Part shown: piece by piece, positions 11,661 to 22,804 of the stretch
How positions within the stretch are numbered: position 1 is the first letter of the stretch
How the letters are laid out: every line of letters begins with the position of its first letter
Assembly: GCF_002288925.2 (NCBI RefSeq)
Contig: NW_022098026.1
Location: 21,071,190-21,135,189, forward strand
Source of the DNA: Delphinapterus leucas
Lineage: Eukaryota > Chordata > Mammalia > Artiodactyla > Monodontidae
DNA length: 64,000 bases
Direction of reading: 5' to 3'
Translations under genes and position numbers: made by a program
The notes under the pieces: model-generated
The model's input: the letters and a program-made list of their open reading frames with translations, nothing else
Databases searched by the model: none
Told to the model about the DNA's origin: nothing

Positions 11661-12984
11661 AAGACATGTATAACGGGCCTAGAGTACCACAGAGCACCAC
11701 TGTGCCCTAGAAGCATCGCCCTTTTGCTGTAGCTTTATAATCTTGCCTAAATACTAGAATGTTGGTTCTTATGCAAGGTAGAGTCCAAGGCTCCAAATTC
11801 ACCTTTATCTCAACCTTCTTCCAGGTGAACTTGTATTCTTTCTTTACCTGTCTCCCTGATCTCCTGCCTTCTCAGCAAATCTCTGAGGGGATGTCTCTGG
11901 CCATTAGAAAAAAAAAGAAAATGTATCCTGGATTTGCTGGCTGGGGTAATTTACTTTCTATGGGATCAGAGAAAGAGCTGATCTTGTTAAAAGGCTTTAG
12001 CTACTATCCCCCAGAGATAGAATAATATGTAAACAGCATAAAATGCTGACATGTGAGGTGTCCATTTGCACACATGGTCATGTTTTCCTGTGATTTTTAG
12101 AAGCAGGGTTAGACTGACCCTGGCATTCACTTAACAGCCTTCGTTCTAATTTCTCCCACATTGAGTTTTGTTCCAACTTTCTGGTCATTTCTACTTTGGG
12201 AGGTGGCCAAGGTCCAGGCAGTACCTGCGGTCACACCAAGGCTCTGCGCCCCTCCACCCCGGGGGCTTGGTCTGCCTCTTGGAGTGCATGCATTCTGACA
12301 GATGCAGTACATGCAGGGGGCAGACCCCATAGTCTGAGGAGATGGGCGCCTCCTGCACGGGATCTCATTTTTCTCCATCTGTACAAACATTTGGGGCCTT
12401 GGGCTTTGTGATTCACACAATGACTATCCATCTGCCCATTTACTCCAGAAAGGAAGAAGGATTTCTTCACACACAGTTGGCCCAGATTCAGACATGAGCT
12501 GAGTCATTCTGTCACATATTCTGGAGCCACCTGTCTGACCCATACACTGTAGTAGATCTCCATAATAATAAGGCTTCCCATTACATGAAGATGAGTATTA
12601 CTTGTGTACTACCCTCTACACTCCCAAACCAACCTGAAATTCCCAGCCTGGGCCAGTAATGGGATAGGTCAGGGCTGGCCGATGTTGTAGCTCCCGCCCC
12701 TTGGTCCCTCCCTACACCTGGCAGACGTGCTAATTGATTGATGAACTCTCCTCCTCTGAGCCCAGTAGGGGCTTCGGCATCATTGTCTCAAGACAGCACT
12801 CCTAGAAACAAACCCTCACAATCGGTCGGACTTGGCACCAGAGATTAAAGCATATTGATACCTGAAGGTTAGATTGGGAAGACTTGGTTATTTTCTGGGT
12901 GAGGAGTGTAGTCTCCTGAAGGCTACTTTTATTTGCTTGTATATATAATGATTTATTGGGGGTTGGGGTGGGGAGCTTGGAGGA
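11661..12984. other. Intergenic, nothing recognised
   Basis: Moderately GC-rich around 12200-12400. Open frames on both strands overlap and show no domain. Confidence 0.55.
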
Positions 12985-13105
12985 ACTCAGAAGGTAAAAC
13001 ATACACACACTGAGTCCAAAATTCAAAAGGTATAAAAGAAAAGTGAAATTTTTCTTTCCCACCTCTATTTCCCTCCGCGGAGGCAATCCATATCATTGGG
13101 CTTTT
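12985..13105 (-). mobile_element. Ancient LINE-like fragment, left part
   Basis: AATTCAAAAGGTATAAAAG and CCCTCCGCGGAGGCAATCCA resemble an old LINE 3' region that resumes at 13565 after the (GT)/(CA) tract and an LTR-like insertion. Confidence 0.4.
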
Positions 13106-13120
13106 TGTGTGTGTGTTTGT

Positions 13121-13159
<39 letters not shown>
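13106..13159. repeat. Inverted dinucleotide microsatellite: (GT)6 then (CA)19
   Basis: GT repeats at 13106-13117 are followed after TTTGTC by an uninterrupted CA repeat at 13122-13159. The two runs are mutually complementary. Confidence 0.95.
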
Positions 13160-13160
<1 letters not shown>

Positions 13161-13161
<1 letters not shown>

Positions 13162-13562
13162 CTGTGTTAGCTTACCAAGTCTGCTGCAGGCTAGAAGTCT
13201 AAGAACAAGGTGTTGGTAGGGTAGGTTTCTTCTGAAGTCTGTGAAAGAGAGTACGTCCCATGCCTCTCTACTAGTTTCTGGTGTCTTGCTGGCAATCTTT
13301 GACATTCCTTGGCTTGTAGATGCACCACCCCAATCTCTGCCTTTGTGTTCACGTGGCATTCTCACTCTGCATGTGTATCCAAATGTCACCTTTTTATAGG
13401 GATACCAGTCGTATTTAATTAGGGTCCAATCTCATGGCCTTATTTTAATTAATTACCTCTGTAAAGACCTTATCTTCCAAGTAAGATCATATTTGGAGGT
13501 ACTGGGCCTTAGGTCCTCAACGTAAGAATTTGGGGATGACATAATTCAACACATGTAACACG
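13161..13562 (-). mobile_element. MaLR-like LTR, reversed
   Basis: GCTAGAAGTCTAAGAACAAG, GTGTCTTGCTGGCAATCTTT, CTTGGCTTGTAGATGCACCA, TTAGGGTCCAATCTCATGGC and CATAATTCAACACATGTAAC follow a common mammalian LTR in reverse. The family call is from memory. Confidence 0.5.
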
Positions 13563-13564
13563 CA

Positions 13565-13870
13565 TTTAGGTACATGCTGATTTTTAAGTAAATGACAGCA
13601 TGCTCTAAACACTCTTCTGCATCTTGCTTTCTTTAATATTCTTGGGAATATTTCTGTATCAATACATAGAGACCTTCCTTTTTAATGGCTACGTAGGGCT
13701 GCATCACATGGGGATGTAGTTATTTATTTATTCAACATCTCTTAGGGATGGACATTAAGCTCCTTTCAATCTTTTGCTATTACAACAAGTTTTCCCTGAA
13801 TGTCCTTGAACATGTCCTTTCACACTTTGAATGCAAATGTAGCTGTAATAGAGATTCTTACACAATTCAA
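13565..13870 (-). mobile_element. Ancient LINE-like fragment, right part
   Basis: CATCTTGCTTTCTTTAATAT, GGATGGACATTAAGCTCCTT and CAATCTTTTGCTATTACAAC are old LINE 3' region phrases. Confidence 0.5.
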
Positions 13871-14644
13871 AGGGTAAGTGCACTTTGATTTCAATATGCG
13901 TGTAAACTGCTCTTAATTGCCAAGAGAAAAGGCAGAGAAGAGGGGTTTATCTGATTAGCTAATTGCCACAATGGATCCCTTTCGGGGTTAAAATACAGGA
14001 CCAGAAAGAGCCCACAGAAGGGGGTAGGAGGACCTTTCTAAAACTGGCACTTGTGAACCCCCAACTGGAAATGACATCCTTAGTCTGTGCCATGGACAGG
14101 GCACTTCTCTGCGTCTGCGGTAAGACTATCTCCTCCCTCTGAGCCCAGAGACTGGAGCTGGGTCCAGGGACTCCTGCCTGCCTGAGCTTTCAGTCCAGGG
14201 CTCTGGGGGGAGGGGTGAGAGGCTTGGGGGACTGGAGGGTGGAGGGTAGAGCCCCAAACACAGAAGAAGATGCTTCAGCTGAAGACCAGGCCTAGTGTGG
14301 TCCAATCGCCTTTATTCTTTCTCCCTGGTACCCTTCCTGTTCAGCTGCTGTGGCGTGCTAAACCTCCAGTTGCATTTTGGCCAGGAATCCCCATTCCGAT
14401 GAGGTCTCTAACCTTGCTGAGGGTGTGAGGGCATCTGCAGTCAGTCATCCGACAATGGCATGGCACAGCTTTTGAACATAACTGCTAGCTGGAAACTTGT
14501 AAGCCCTCCCTCAGTTTTTGCTTATATGTGGGAGTCTGACTCATGGAGGTGAACTTGTCTGGGCTCTTTGTAGCCCTCTCCTCACAGAATCACAGGGTTT
14601 TCAGTATTGTCAGGTAATCCAGAAGCTTGTCCTTTGTTGTTGGA
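13871..14644. other. Intergenic, nothing recognised
   Basis: Slightly GC-rich at 14080-14290. No exon-like structure I can defend. Confidence 0.55.
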
Positions 14645-15190
14645 GAAGCTGAAGCCCAAAGAAGTGACATGGGTGAGACCCATTCAACACCCACCCACTG
14701 GGGCCCAGGCGCAATGCTAAATCCTGGGGTTGCAGGTATGATTAAGACAGACTTGACCCCTCCTCTCCTCACAGCCCTGTAGAGAAGACAGCCACGAACA
14801 AATGATTTGCATTAGTCAAATGTGCACAAATAAAGAAATGAACAAAGATGAAAGATGTGAGAGTTGTGAAGGAGACATTCCTGGTGCCAGAAGGGTGTAT
14901 GGGGTCAGGGACAGCTCCAAGCAGGAGGCAACATTTAAGCTGTGACTCAAAGAAGGCTCCATCTGTGAAGAACAGAGCTGCTGAAAGGGCCTTGTCCCAT
15001 GGCCATCCTGTCGGGACCAACAAAGTAGGACAGAAACCATTCCTCTCACAGGCCACTGCAGACTTCAACCATAAAGGAGAAAATTCCCTCTGAAGACAGT
15101 TGGCTGCTTCCACTGCAGAAGCCTTCTATAGGGAATTTGCTGGCCTAGGAAGAGTTTGGAAGATTCTTTCAGGATGAATAAAGGATTGTC
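14645..15190 (-). mobile_element. L2 remnant, minus strand
   Basis: GCGCAATGCTAAATCCTGGG, ACGAACAAATGATTTGC and GCAACATTTAAGCTGTGACT are in the order of a reversed L2 3' region. Confidence 0.5.
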
Positions 15191-15744
15191 TGCTGCAGGA
15201 TGGAGCGCTCATGCCTCCCTTCTGGGAAGGGACTTAGAGTACCTTGCCTCTACCTTATTGTTAAAAAAGAAAGCAACCAGGTTTGTTTGGAGGTGGGAGG
15301 CCACAGCCAGGCAAAACAGCTGCTAACTCTTCAGGCCCAGCTGATGCTTCCCACTTGGCAGATGAGGGCCTGCTGGCCTCCACCCTGGGCCAGGGCGGGA
15401 ACAGCGCCGGAGGGGAGTTTTTCTCTGTGCTCTGTCAGCCTGACCTTCCTTGGGCCCTGTTTTGTTTTGTGCCAGCCATAATTACCTAATTTATGTATTT
15501 CTGGTAAATATGAGTGTAGCTCGGAGCCATTAAAGACATTAGTACAGGTCTGAGACCCAGGATGTCTGGAGTTGAGCTCGAGCAGGACCGCTGGCCAGGT
15601 CAACGACCCAGCGAGTGCCCCACGGGCCTCTGTTGCTGGATTGTATGAGTGTGGAGATGTGGGGAAGGAACTTGGCAGGCAGTAATCTGACCTGGTAACT
15701 GTCGTCCATGAACACTGAAGGGAGAAGTTACTTGACTCCCTTTC
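15191..15744. other. Intergenic, nothing recognised
   Basis: Includes an AT-rich ATAATTACCTAATTTATG at about 15478-15495 with homeodomain-like cores. No further support. Confidence 0.5.
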
Positions 15745-15900
15745 ACTTTAGCACCTGTGAAGCTGGTACGATGGGCTCCGTTTTACAGATGAGAAGACTG
15801 AGGCACAGAATGATTCGTCCAGGTTCACAAAGCCTGTAACTGCTGGAGCTGGTGTTTGAACCCAGATCTTCAGACACCTGACCTTCCTTATAAACAGTTG
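15745..15900 (-). mobile_element. MIR SINE, minus strand
   Basis: TTTTACAGATGAGAAGACTG, AGGCACAGAATG and GTTTGAACCCAGATCTTC are the reversed MIR core. Confidence 0.8.
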
Positions 15901-16689
15901 TCTAGGGCCAAATGCCCAACAGAAAATCAATCTAATAACACAGTAGTTTTGTCCTTCTCTACCCCTTCTTCCTCGTCAAGGTACTTGTTTCACTGCCCAG
16001 CAGGACCAAATTAAGGGTGTAGGCAGAAATGGAGAGAGCAGCCTTTCTGTTTGTTTTACAACTAACCCAGGGTAAGAGTGACTAAAGGGAAAGATGTTTG
16101 GGGTGGGAGTGGGGGGATGGGAAATGCAGTGGGGATTTTGTTGTTTCCAGAACAGTCATCTAACTTTGATCAGGGAGGGGCGGGTCTAGGGTCTCAATCT
16201 TATCCCTCATCAACATATGTGAAACTATAACTGCTGGTGGACCCCTAATCCGGAGATGTCCGTAAACTGTTTTAGGGACAGTTTCCTAGCTTTTCACCCA
16301 CAAAAGCCCTTCCGAGAACTCCTGATCTTAAGATGGTGTGTGCCAGTGTGAGGAGGTACAAGGGATTTGGTGAGATCTCTGCTCTTCCAACCCAGCTCTT
16401 CAGCTGTGTTTGAAACAAAGATGTGGTCCAAGTGCCAGAATCTCTGCCTGGATAAAAATAGACTAGTCTTTTGAGCTGATGGCTGTGGCTGAATCCTTGA
16501 GCATGAAAGCAGTAGACTGAAAAAAACTCCCCACTCATACCCACACCCGGTGGATAGCAGAGGGCATGGGAACAGAAATGCCCCAGGCCCACGGAGGATT
16601 TTTATTTTATGTTGCTCATCTGTTTCGTGGGTTACTCGGGCACTCTGCTGCCCCTTCTTAACGCTTCTCTGAACCAACGCAAGTCAGAC
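15901..16689. other. Intergenic, nothing recognised
   Basis: Overlapping minus-strand frames at 16272-16677 have no recognisable domain. Confidence 0.55.
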
Positions 16690-16800
16690 CTTGGCCAAAT
16701 TTATTCGCTCTCCAGGTCTTAGTTCCTTATTGATAAATGGAGTGATTGAATTAGAGCCTTTCTGAGATCATACGCATTTCAAAATCTGTGATTCCTCTTC
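16690..16800 (+). mobile_element. MIR fragment, plus strand
   Basis: CTTGGCCAAATTTATTCGCT followed by CTTATTGATAAATGGAGTGA is a diverged MIR second half. Confidence 0.55.
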
Positions 16801-17030
16801 ATTGACTGTATGGGACCAGGGCAGAGATGGGGAGTGGGGATGGGGTGGGAGGGGACGGCAGGAGCAGTGTGCCTGGGGCCACCAATAAGGAGATACATTG
16901 TCTGTAGAGAAGTCAAGCAGCTAAGAGCTGCTGTGCTTTTCTACTGAGCTGGCAATTCTAAACCAGGTCATTCCTCCCTGCAAGGTGTTCTGTTGGTGTG
17001 CCTCCTTTTGGTATGCCACTGAATGAGACT

Positions 17031-17456
17031 TTTTTTTTTTTTTAAGATGAACCGGTTTTCAAGGCAGAAATAGAGACACAGATGTAGAGAACAAACGTAT
17101 GGACACCAAGGGGGGAAAGCGGGGGGCGGGGGTGGTGGTGGTGTGATGAATTGGGAGATTGGGATTGACATGTGTACACTGATGTGTATAAAATAGATAA
17201 CTAATTTAAAAAAAGATTTTTTTGATGTAAACCATTTTTAAAGTCTTTATTGAATTTGTTACTTTGCTTTATAATTTTGCTTCTGTTTTAATATTTTAAA
17301 ATTTTAATTTGTAATATTGCTTCTGTTTTATGTTTTTGGTTGTTTTTTTTTTTTGGCCAAGAGTCATGTGGGATCTTAGCTCCCTGACTAGGGATCAAAC
17401 CCTCACCCCGTGAACTGGAAGGTGAACTCTTAACCACTGGACTGCCAGGGAAGTCC
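17031..17456 (-). mobile_element. Chimeric insertion: CHR-family SINE joined to antisense LINE-1 3' UTR
   Basis: Duplications CTGAATGAGACT (17019-17030 and 17457-17468) enclose two pieces. On the minus strand the SINE comes first (17456 to about 17206, GGGACTTCCCTGGCAGTCCA to ACATCAAAAAAATC). An L1 3' UTR piece in the opposite sense follows (about 17205-17044, plus-strand GTAGAGAACAAACGTATGGA and GATGAATTGGGAGATTGGG). A poly-A tail (T-run at 17031-17043) ends it. One duplication pair around both pieces means they inserted together. Confidence 0.8.
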
Positions 17457-17469
17457 CTGAATGAGACTC

Positions 17470-17900
17470 TTTTGGTTGGTAGTGATAGAAACCAAACTCA
17501 GAATGGCTTAAATAAGAAAGGATTTTGTTGGCCCACAAAAGTGAAGAGACCAGGAGATGCAATTGCATTCAGAAATGGTTGTATCCAGATGCACAATGAC
17601 GTCATCAGAGAGCTGTCCCCTCTGTCTCTTCCCTCAGCTTTATTTCATTTTCAAGCAGGGTTTCTCACAGTACCAACATAGCCACCAGGTGGGCATAGCT
17701 CCAGGTGGGCATTCTATCAGCTAAAGTACCTCAGAGAGTCCCTGTGTCCCCAAAATTTCAGCAAAACTTCTAGGTTTTACCCTGGACCAACTTGGGTCCC
17801 ATGACCACCTCTAATCAACTGGGATGGAATATGCTGACTCATCATCGGCCTAGTCAAGCCCAGGGGCAAGGTCAGCACATGAACTGAGAATGACAGAGGG
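17470..17900 (-). repeat. Old LTR-like interspersed repeat, copy C (reversed)
   Basis: Begins ATAGAAACCAAACTCAGAAT, the reverse of the copy B end type, and ends in the part with CTCTAATCAACTGGG and GCCTAGTCAAGCCCAGGGG. This matches copies A and B in reverse orientation. The assignment is by eye. Confidence 0.5.
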
Positions 17901-18479
17901 TCCTTTCTCCCAAAGAACATGGAGCGAGTGTTACTAGAAGAACGGTAAACAGATGTTCAGCACCAAAGCAGTAACTGTCCATCATATGTTCCTGTCCCCA
18001 AAGATGGGCTCATATTATTCCTCTGGCATATCCCCCCTCCCCCACCCACTTCCTTTCCTGTCTTCCTCCCAGAGCTGAAGATTCCACCTCCTGCTCCAGT
18101 GAGGTCTTCCAGCTCACAGTAGCCCATCTTCCTGTCAACTTCAAAGAATTATTGTGCATGCCTGTCACTCTGATATTTAACTAAGATCGACTGTTTATTT
18201 GTTGTTCATTGTAAAAGTAATACGTGTCTATTTTAGAAAAATAGAGAAGAAACAAAAATATTATCTGTGGCTTGCCTTCTTAGTGGCAGGGCATCCAGTA
18301 TGGCATTATCATAGAACAGGACCAGTCTACCTTATATGAGAGCAGCCTGCCTTCTCCCAATTCTTCCAGCTAATAAGAGGAATATTTTAATGCTTTATCA
18401 GCCAGAGAACAGGTGCCTTTCCTCTCCTAGTTTCACGTACAGTTTACAAGAAAGTAAAGCTGATTTGGGATGGATTTAT
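17901..18479. other. Intergenic, nothing recognised
   Basis: Pyrimidine-rich at 18030-18140, otherwise featureless. Confidence 0.6.
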
Positions 18480-18745
18480 TGTGAATGGTAATAACGGCTA
18501 GCATCCATTAAATATTCAGTATACTGACCATTCACCTATGTTTTATTATTGAATCCTCACAAAAACATTGTGAGGTAGGAACTGTGGTTTCTCCATTTGG
18601 CAGATAAGGAAACAGACGTCCAGAGGTTAAGCAACTTGTCCAAGATGACATACCTAGTAAATGGTAGAGACAGGATTTGAACCCAGGCCTGTCTCCAAAT
18701 CCTGTGCTCTTAAGCCCAAGTTACACTCTATATACTGCCTGACTC
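18480..18745 (-). mobile_element. MIR SINE, minus strand
   Basis: AGATAAGGAAACAGACGTCC, GAGGTTAAGCAACTTGTCC and GGATTTGAACCCAGGCCTG are a well-kept reversed MIR. Confidence 0.88.
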
Positions 18746-18929
18746 GTACTACTTGATTGGTAATATTAATGGTGGTCTGCCTAATTGCTGATAGCTTTCC
18801 AATGAAGTCATTTCGGGTATGCTCAGATGACTATAATTATATGGAACTCAAATCAAAAGCAGCACCCCTCCCCCCGTCCTTCCCCGGAAAAAAAATTCCT
18901 TCAAAAAGAGCACATATTCCATTATATTA

Positions 18930-19038
18930 TAGATTCAGCCATTCATTACTCTGTCCATTCCTTCACCAAATATTCATTTACTGGGTGCTTTGTAATAGAC
19001 AGTGCGATTGACTCTGAAGCGTCCCTTCCACCCATTGA
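18930..19038 (-). mobile_element. L2-like fragment, minus strand
   Basis: CATTCCTTCACCAAATATTC, ATTTACTGGGTGCTTTGTAA resembles the reversed L2 3' terminus. It abuts repeat copy D. Confidence 0.5.
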
Positions 19039-19039
19039 T

Positions 19040-19280
19040 TAGGCTTTAAGACAGTCATGATTAGTCAGCTCTCTCTTGCTACTGATTGGTTGAAGGGTAG
19101 GCAGGCCCAAGCCAGTTTGGGCCAATGAGAAGTGAGTATGGGCTCTTAAGGCCGTCTGGAAGGAAGCCCTGCCTCTCTGCCGCAGGCAAACTGGTGGCCG
19201 GCGCCATGTTGCAGCCCGAGGGAGAAACCCATCTCGGCCTGAGGCGGACGTGTGCAGAGGTGAGTGCTGCCAGAAGCCGA
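19040..19280 (+). repeat. Old LTR-like interspersed repeat, copy D (GC-rich part)
   Basis: Contains GATTGGTTGAAGGGTAGGCA, GTTTGGGCCAATGAGAAG and a GC-rich part around GGTGGCCGGCGCCATGTTGC. These follow the same order as the other copies. The CpG content and an ATG followed by a GTGAGT make it look exon-like, but the repeat explains it. Confidence 0.5.
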
Positions 19281-19644
19281 TTTTGAGCTTCAACATTGTA
19301 CTCTCTGAGGTACGGCTTTTTTTACTGTAGTATTGCTTAAGCTGGTTTGAGTCGAGTTTTTAGCACTTGCGGCCCAGCTTTTTAAGTACCTGCCCAGGTG
19401 TGTAGGGTGTCTGCCTCACACTGGCTAGGCAGGCGTTCAGCCGCAGCCGGGCCTGCCTAGTGATAAGTCTGTATAGCCACTCAAGCTGCTCATGTCCTGA
19501 GCCTGACTGTACGTTCCCCGAGGGCAAGGACACCCTAATTCTTTTTGGCATCCTGGATGCACGTGCTGGAAAACTGCCGTGGAAAACCTTTGTGGAGTGT
19601 GTGTGTGTGTCTGGGTTTACCTCTGATACCAGTGACAGGTTCAG
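19281..19644. other. Intergenic, nothing recognised apart from a short GT run
   Basis: (GT)6-like run at about 19597-19611. Confidence 0.55.
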
Positions 19645-19835
19645 GGAGGGGATTTATGTTTTTGAGTATCTGCTCTCTGTGCCAGCTGTTTTACATATAC
19701 AGAAGCTAATTTCTTCCTTGAGCAAATCCCGAGTCAGCTGCGGTAATGATTACGTGTTTTATCGATGAAGAGCCTAAAGCCTAGACGAGTTTTAAGCTCA
19801 CGTAACTTGTAGGTGGTGGAGGTGAGAGCCTGCTG
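19645..19835 (-). mobile_element. Diverged MIR-like fragment, minus strand
   Basis: GAGTATCTGCTCTCTGTGCC, ATCGATGAAGAGCCTAAAGC and CTCACGTAACTTGTAGGTGG keep the reversed MIR order with many changes. Confidence 0.5.
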
Positions 19836-20264
19836 TCTGTTCACGCTACACAGTTATCACAGGATACTGTAGTGCAGCCTATAGAGGCTTCATTATCGGA
19901 AAGTGGGTGGTGGCCCCAAACCAGAGGAAACCCTTTTCACTACAGGTATAATCTATTAACGAAACACCTAGGATTTGCCCTCTGCTCTCTCTTTGTGTTT
20001 GTACGGGAGGTCCATTGTAAACACGTGTGGCCAGCTTGTCCCTAGAACCTGAGAACAAATGACTTCATTTTAATCCTTTATTATGGGGTCAAAAGAGAAT
20101 AATCAGTCCCTTCCTGTGGGCAGCCTGGCTAATAAAGTATTTAACTTATCCAAGCTCATCCTTTGCCCCAGATGCAAAAATGATGGTAGACTTCTATTGT
20201 ACAGTATTTCTTTGTACTTATTTAATTTGCTCTTGGAAGAGTGACTATAGTCAGTATGTGCTTT
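19836..20264. other. Intergenic, nothing recognised
   Basis: No repeat or exon seen. Confidence 0.55.
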
Positions 20265-20278
20265 AAAAGGGAACTTGA

Positions 20279-20488
20279 GGGCTTCCCTGGTGGCACAGTG
20301 GTTGAGAGTCCACCTGCCGATGCAGGGGACGCGGGTTCGTGCCCCGGTCTGGGAAGATCCCACATGGCGCGGAGCGGCTGGGCCCGTGAGCCATGGCCGC
20401 TGAGCCTGCGCGTCCAGAGCCTGTGCTCCGCAACGGAAGAGGCCACAGCAGTGAGAGGCCCGCGTACCGCAAAGTAAAAAAAAAAAGA
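20279..20488 (+). mobile_element. CHR-2-type tRNA-Glu-derived SINE
   Basis: Nearly complete: GGCTTCCCTGGTGGCACAGT to GCGTACCGCAAAG plus A tail. The duplication AAAAGGGAACTTGA occurs at 20265-20278 and 20489-20502, exact, suggesting a young insertion. Confidence 0.96.
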
Positions 20489-20502
20489 AAAAGGGAACTT
20501 GA

Positions 20503-21559
20503 AAAATCCCTCTAAAAGTTCTCGTTCTCTACTGCTTTCGTAAGTAGAGATATAAGAGGGATATGTTGTATTTTTTTAAATTCCCATTTTACAGTGGCTT
20601 AAGGTCATTATTTTAGATTGGATTTCATCAAACATTAGTTTAAGAAATGTTACTAATAAAATGCTAATCGCTGTGCTAAGCTCTGGGGGTAGGTGATCAA
20701 CACAAAGGTAGGCCTTTGCTCTGAAGCACATGGCATCTGTGGTACTACAAGCTTGGTTTGAGTGTCTGTGTTGACTATAAGAGCCCCTGATAACATCCTA
20801 CAATTTTGGATTTGGAGTGTAAACACTAAAGGCATAATCCTTTTTCTTTAAAAATGGAGTGCTAAAAGCTGTTGTCAGTGAATTTTAATGTTCTGGGTAA
20901 TTGACCCTTTATTGACCCTCATTATAATTGAAGGTCAACCTCTGCTGTAGTCAACAGCTCTTTTCCAGATTATTGAATATCATTGGTGATATTAATTACT
21001 ATACTTGGGACAGATTTCTTCCCATCTACCCATAACTGGTAGGGGAAATGGGTCCTTTTAGGATCATATTTATTACAGTGCCTTATTCCCATGTTGTAGA
21101 CACGGAACACAGTTTCTTATAAAACACTTCACTCAGTCAGGAATTTAGTATATTCTGGAAACATTCGTATTCAAGGTAAAAATAATGCTGAGACTTTCTT
21201 CCTGTGGTTCTGAAGACCAAAAGATGGATCTGGCTAGAGCAAGAAGTGCTTGGGAAAAATATTTTCTCAGCTCTGTACTTAAATGTGTATTTATTGATGA
21301 ATTCTTGGAACACATCAACCATAAAAGAGGTTTCAGCAAAATCCAGTCTTTCAGCTGAATCTCTGGCAGCTTTGTACATGAGAGGTGGTGTCATATCAGC
21401 TTTCTGGTTCATGTTTGTGATTTGACAGTGTCTGTCTTTGATACTTGGCCACAAGAAGGTATGTAATTTGTGATATATTTAAGTGGGAAACAGCTGAACT
21501 GTTCATGGCCCCCAGGTCACAGAGATTATGCCTTGTTTAATCAGATGTATCACCCTGCT
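20503..21559. other. Intergenic, largely unique
   Basis: A short L2-like trace lies at about 20660-20760 (CTGTGCTAAGCTCTGGGGGT). Nothing else recognised. Confidence 0.5.
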
Positions 21560-22310
21560 CTGATGCACTGTATCTTTCAAAGTGTACAATTCAGTGATTT
21601 TTAGTATACTCACAAAGTTCTGCAATCATTAGCACTAATTCCAGAACATTGTTATCACCTGAAAAAGAAACTTTATGCCCATTAGCAGTTATTTCCTCTC
21701 TCCCTGCTTCCCTTGCTCTGGCAACCGCTAATCTACTCTCTGTCTCTATGGATTTGCCTACTCTGGATATCTCTTATAAATGGAATCATACAATATGTGG
21801 TCTTATGTGACTGGTTTCTTTTACTTCACATGAATTTAAGGTTTGTCCATGTTGTAGCATGTAACAGTACTTCGTTCTTTTTTTTATGGCTGAATAATGC
21901 TACATTGTATGCATATATTACATTTTATTTATCCACTCGTCAGTTGATGGACATTTGGGTGTTTACACCTTTTGGCTATTGTGAATAATGCTGCTGTGAA
22001 CATTCATGTACAAGTTTTTGTGTAAGAAAAACTATTTTGTAAGAAAAAGTATTCTCTTGAATATATACCTAGGAGTGGAATATCGGGGACATACAGTAAT
22101 TCTAGGTTTAACTATGTGAGGAAGTGCCAAACTGTTTTACGCAGTGGGTGCACCATTTTACATTTCCAACAGCAACGTGTAGGGATACCAGTTTTTCCAC
22201 ATCCTTGCCAACACTTTTTATTGTCTGTCTTTTGAATTGTAACAATCCTGGAGGATGCTGACACACTGTACTTCGATGGTAGAAGGTATATTTTCACATT
22301 TTTAGGATTA
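21560..22310 (-). mobile_element. Old LINE-1 3' end, minus strand
   Basis: AAGTGTACAATTCAGTGATT, CTGGATATCTCTTATAAATG, GTCAGTTGATGGACATTTGG and GGTGCACCATTTTACATTTC are old L1 3' UTR and ORF2 end, about 750 bp. Confidence 0.85.
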
Positions 22311-22804
22311 GAGGTCTATTCACTACAAAATCAGCATTTTAATCTAAATCTTTGTTTTATTTTTGACCTCCTGAAGCCTGCAATTTGAATAATTCTATTG
22401 TTGTGTTATTTGCTTTCATGTACAGATTAATCTTTGAAAATTCTTAATTATAGCTTGAGATTTGCCAGCTCTCTTGTGGACTTTATTGAAAGTACCAGCT
22501 ATACTTGAAAAAGCTCATAATTTAGATAAAAATTAAAAATTATTTTTAGTCTTTTGACTACATTCCCCTGCCCCAGTCCGTTTTTAATGCTTCAGACTGT
22601 TAAATAATGTTATTGAAACAACTGCTAAACACAGATTTTCAAAGGCATTACTAAACACGTGCAATAACAAAACTTTCTTCTTTGCTTTATAAGTCACCCT
22701 CGCCATTGGCTTTGAAGGTATTTCCAAATTATTTATTGACATTGTACATTAAGCTCTTTCTTCAAGGAGGGCTCTGTGAGCCAGAAAAATAGTAAATTTT
22801 TCCT
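22311..22804. other. Intergenic, nothing recognised
   Basis: AT-rich, between two old L1 pieces. Confidence 0.55.

Noticed and set aside
19190..19262. Possible first exon: CpG-rich, ATG in CGGCGCCATGT, then GAG|GTGAGTG donor-like site
   Set aside because: The block lies in the order expected for the LTR-like repeat family seen at 3640-4740. No acceptor, second exon or known protein was found.
20279..20350. tRNA-like head of CHR SINEs as a functional tRNA gene
   Set aside because: Degenerate tRNA-Glu-derived promoter part of a SINE with A tail and target duplications, not a tRNA gene. The same holds for the other SINEs.
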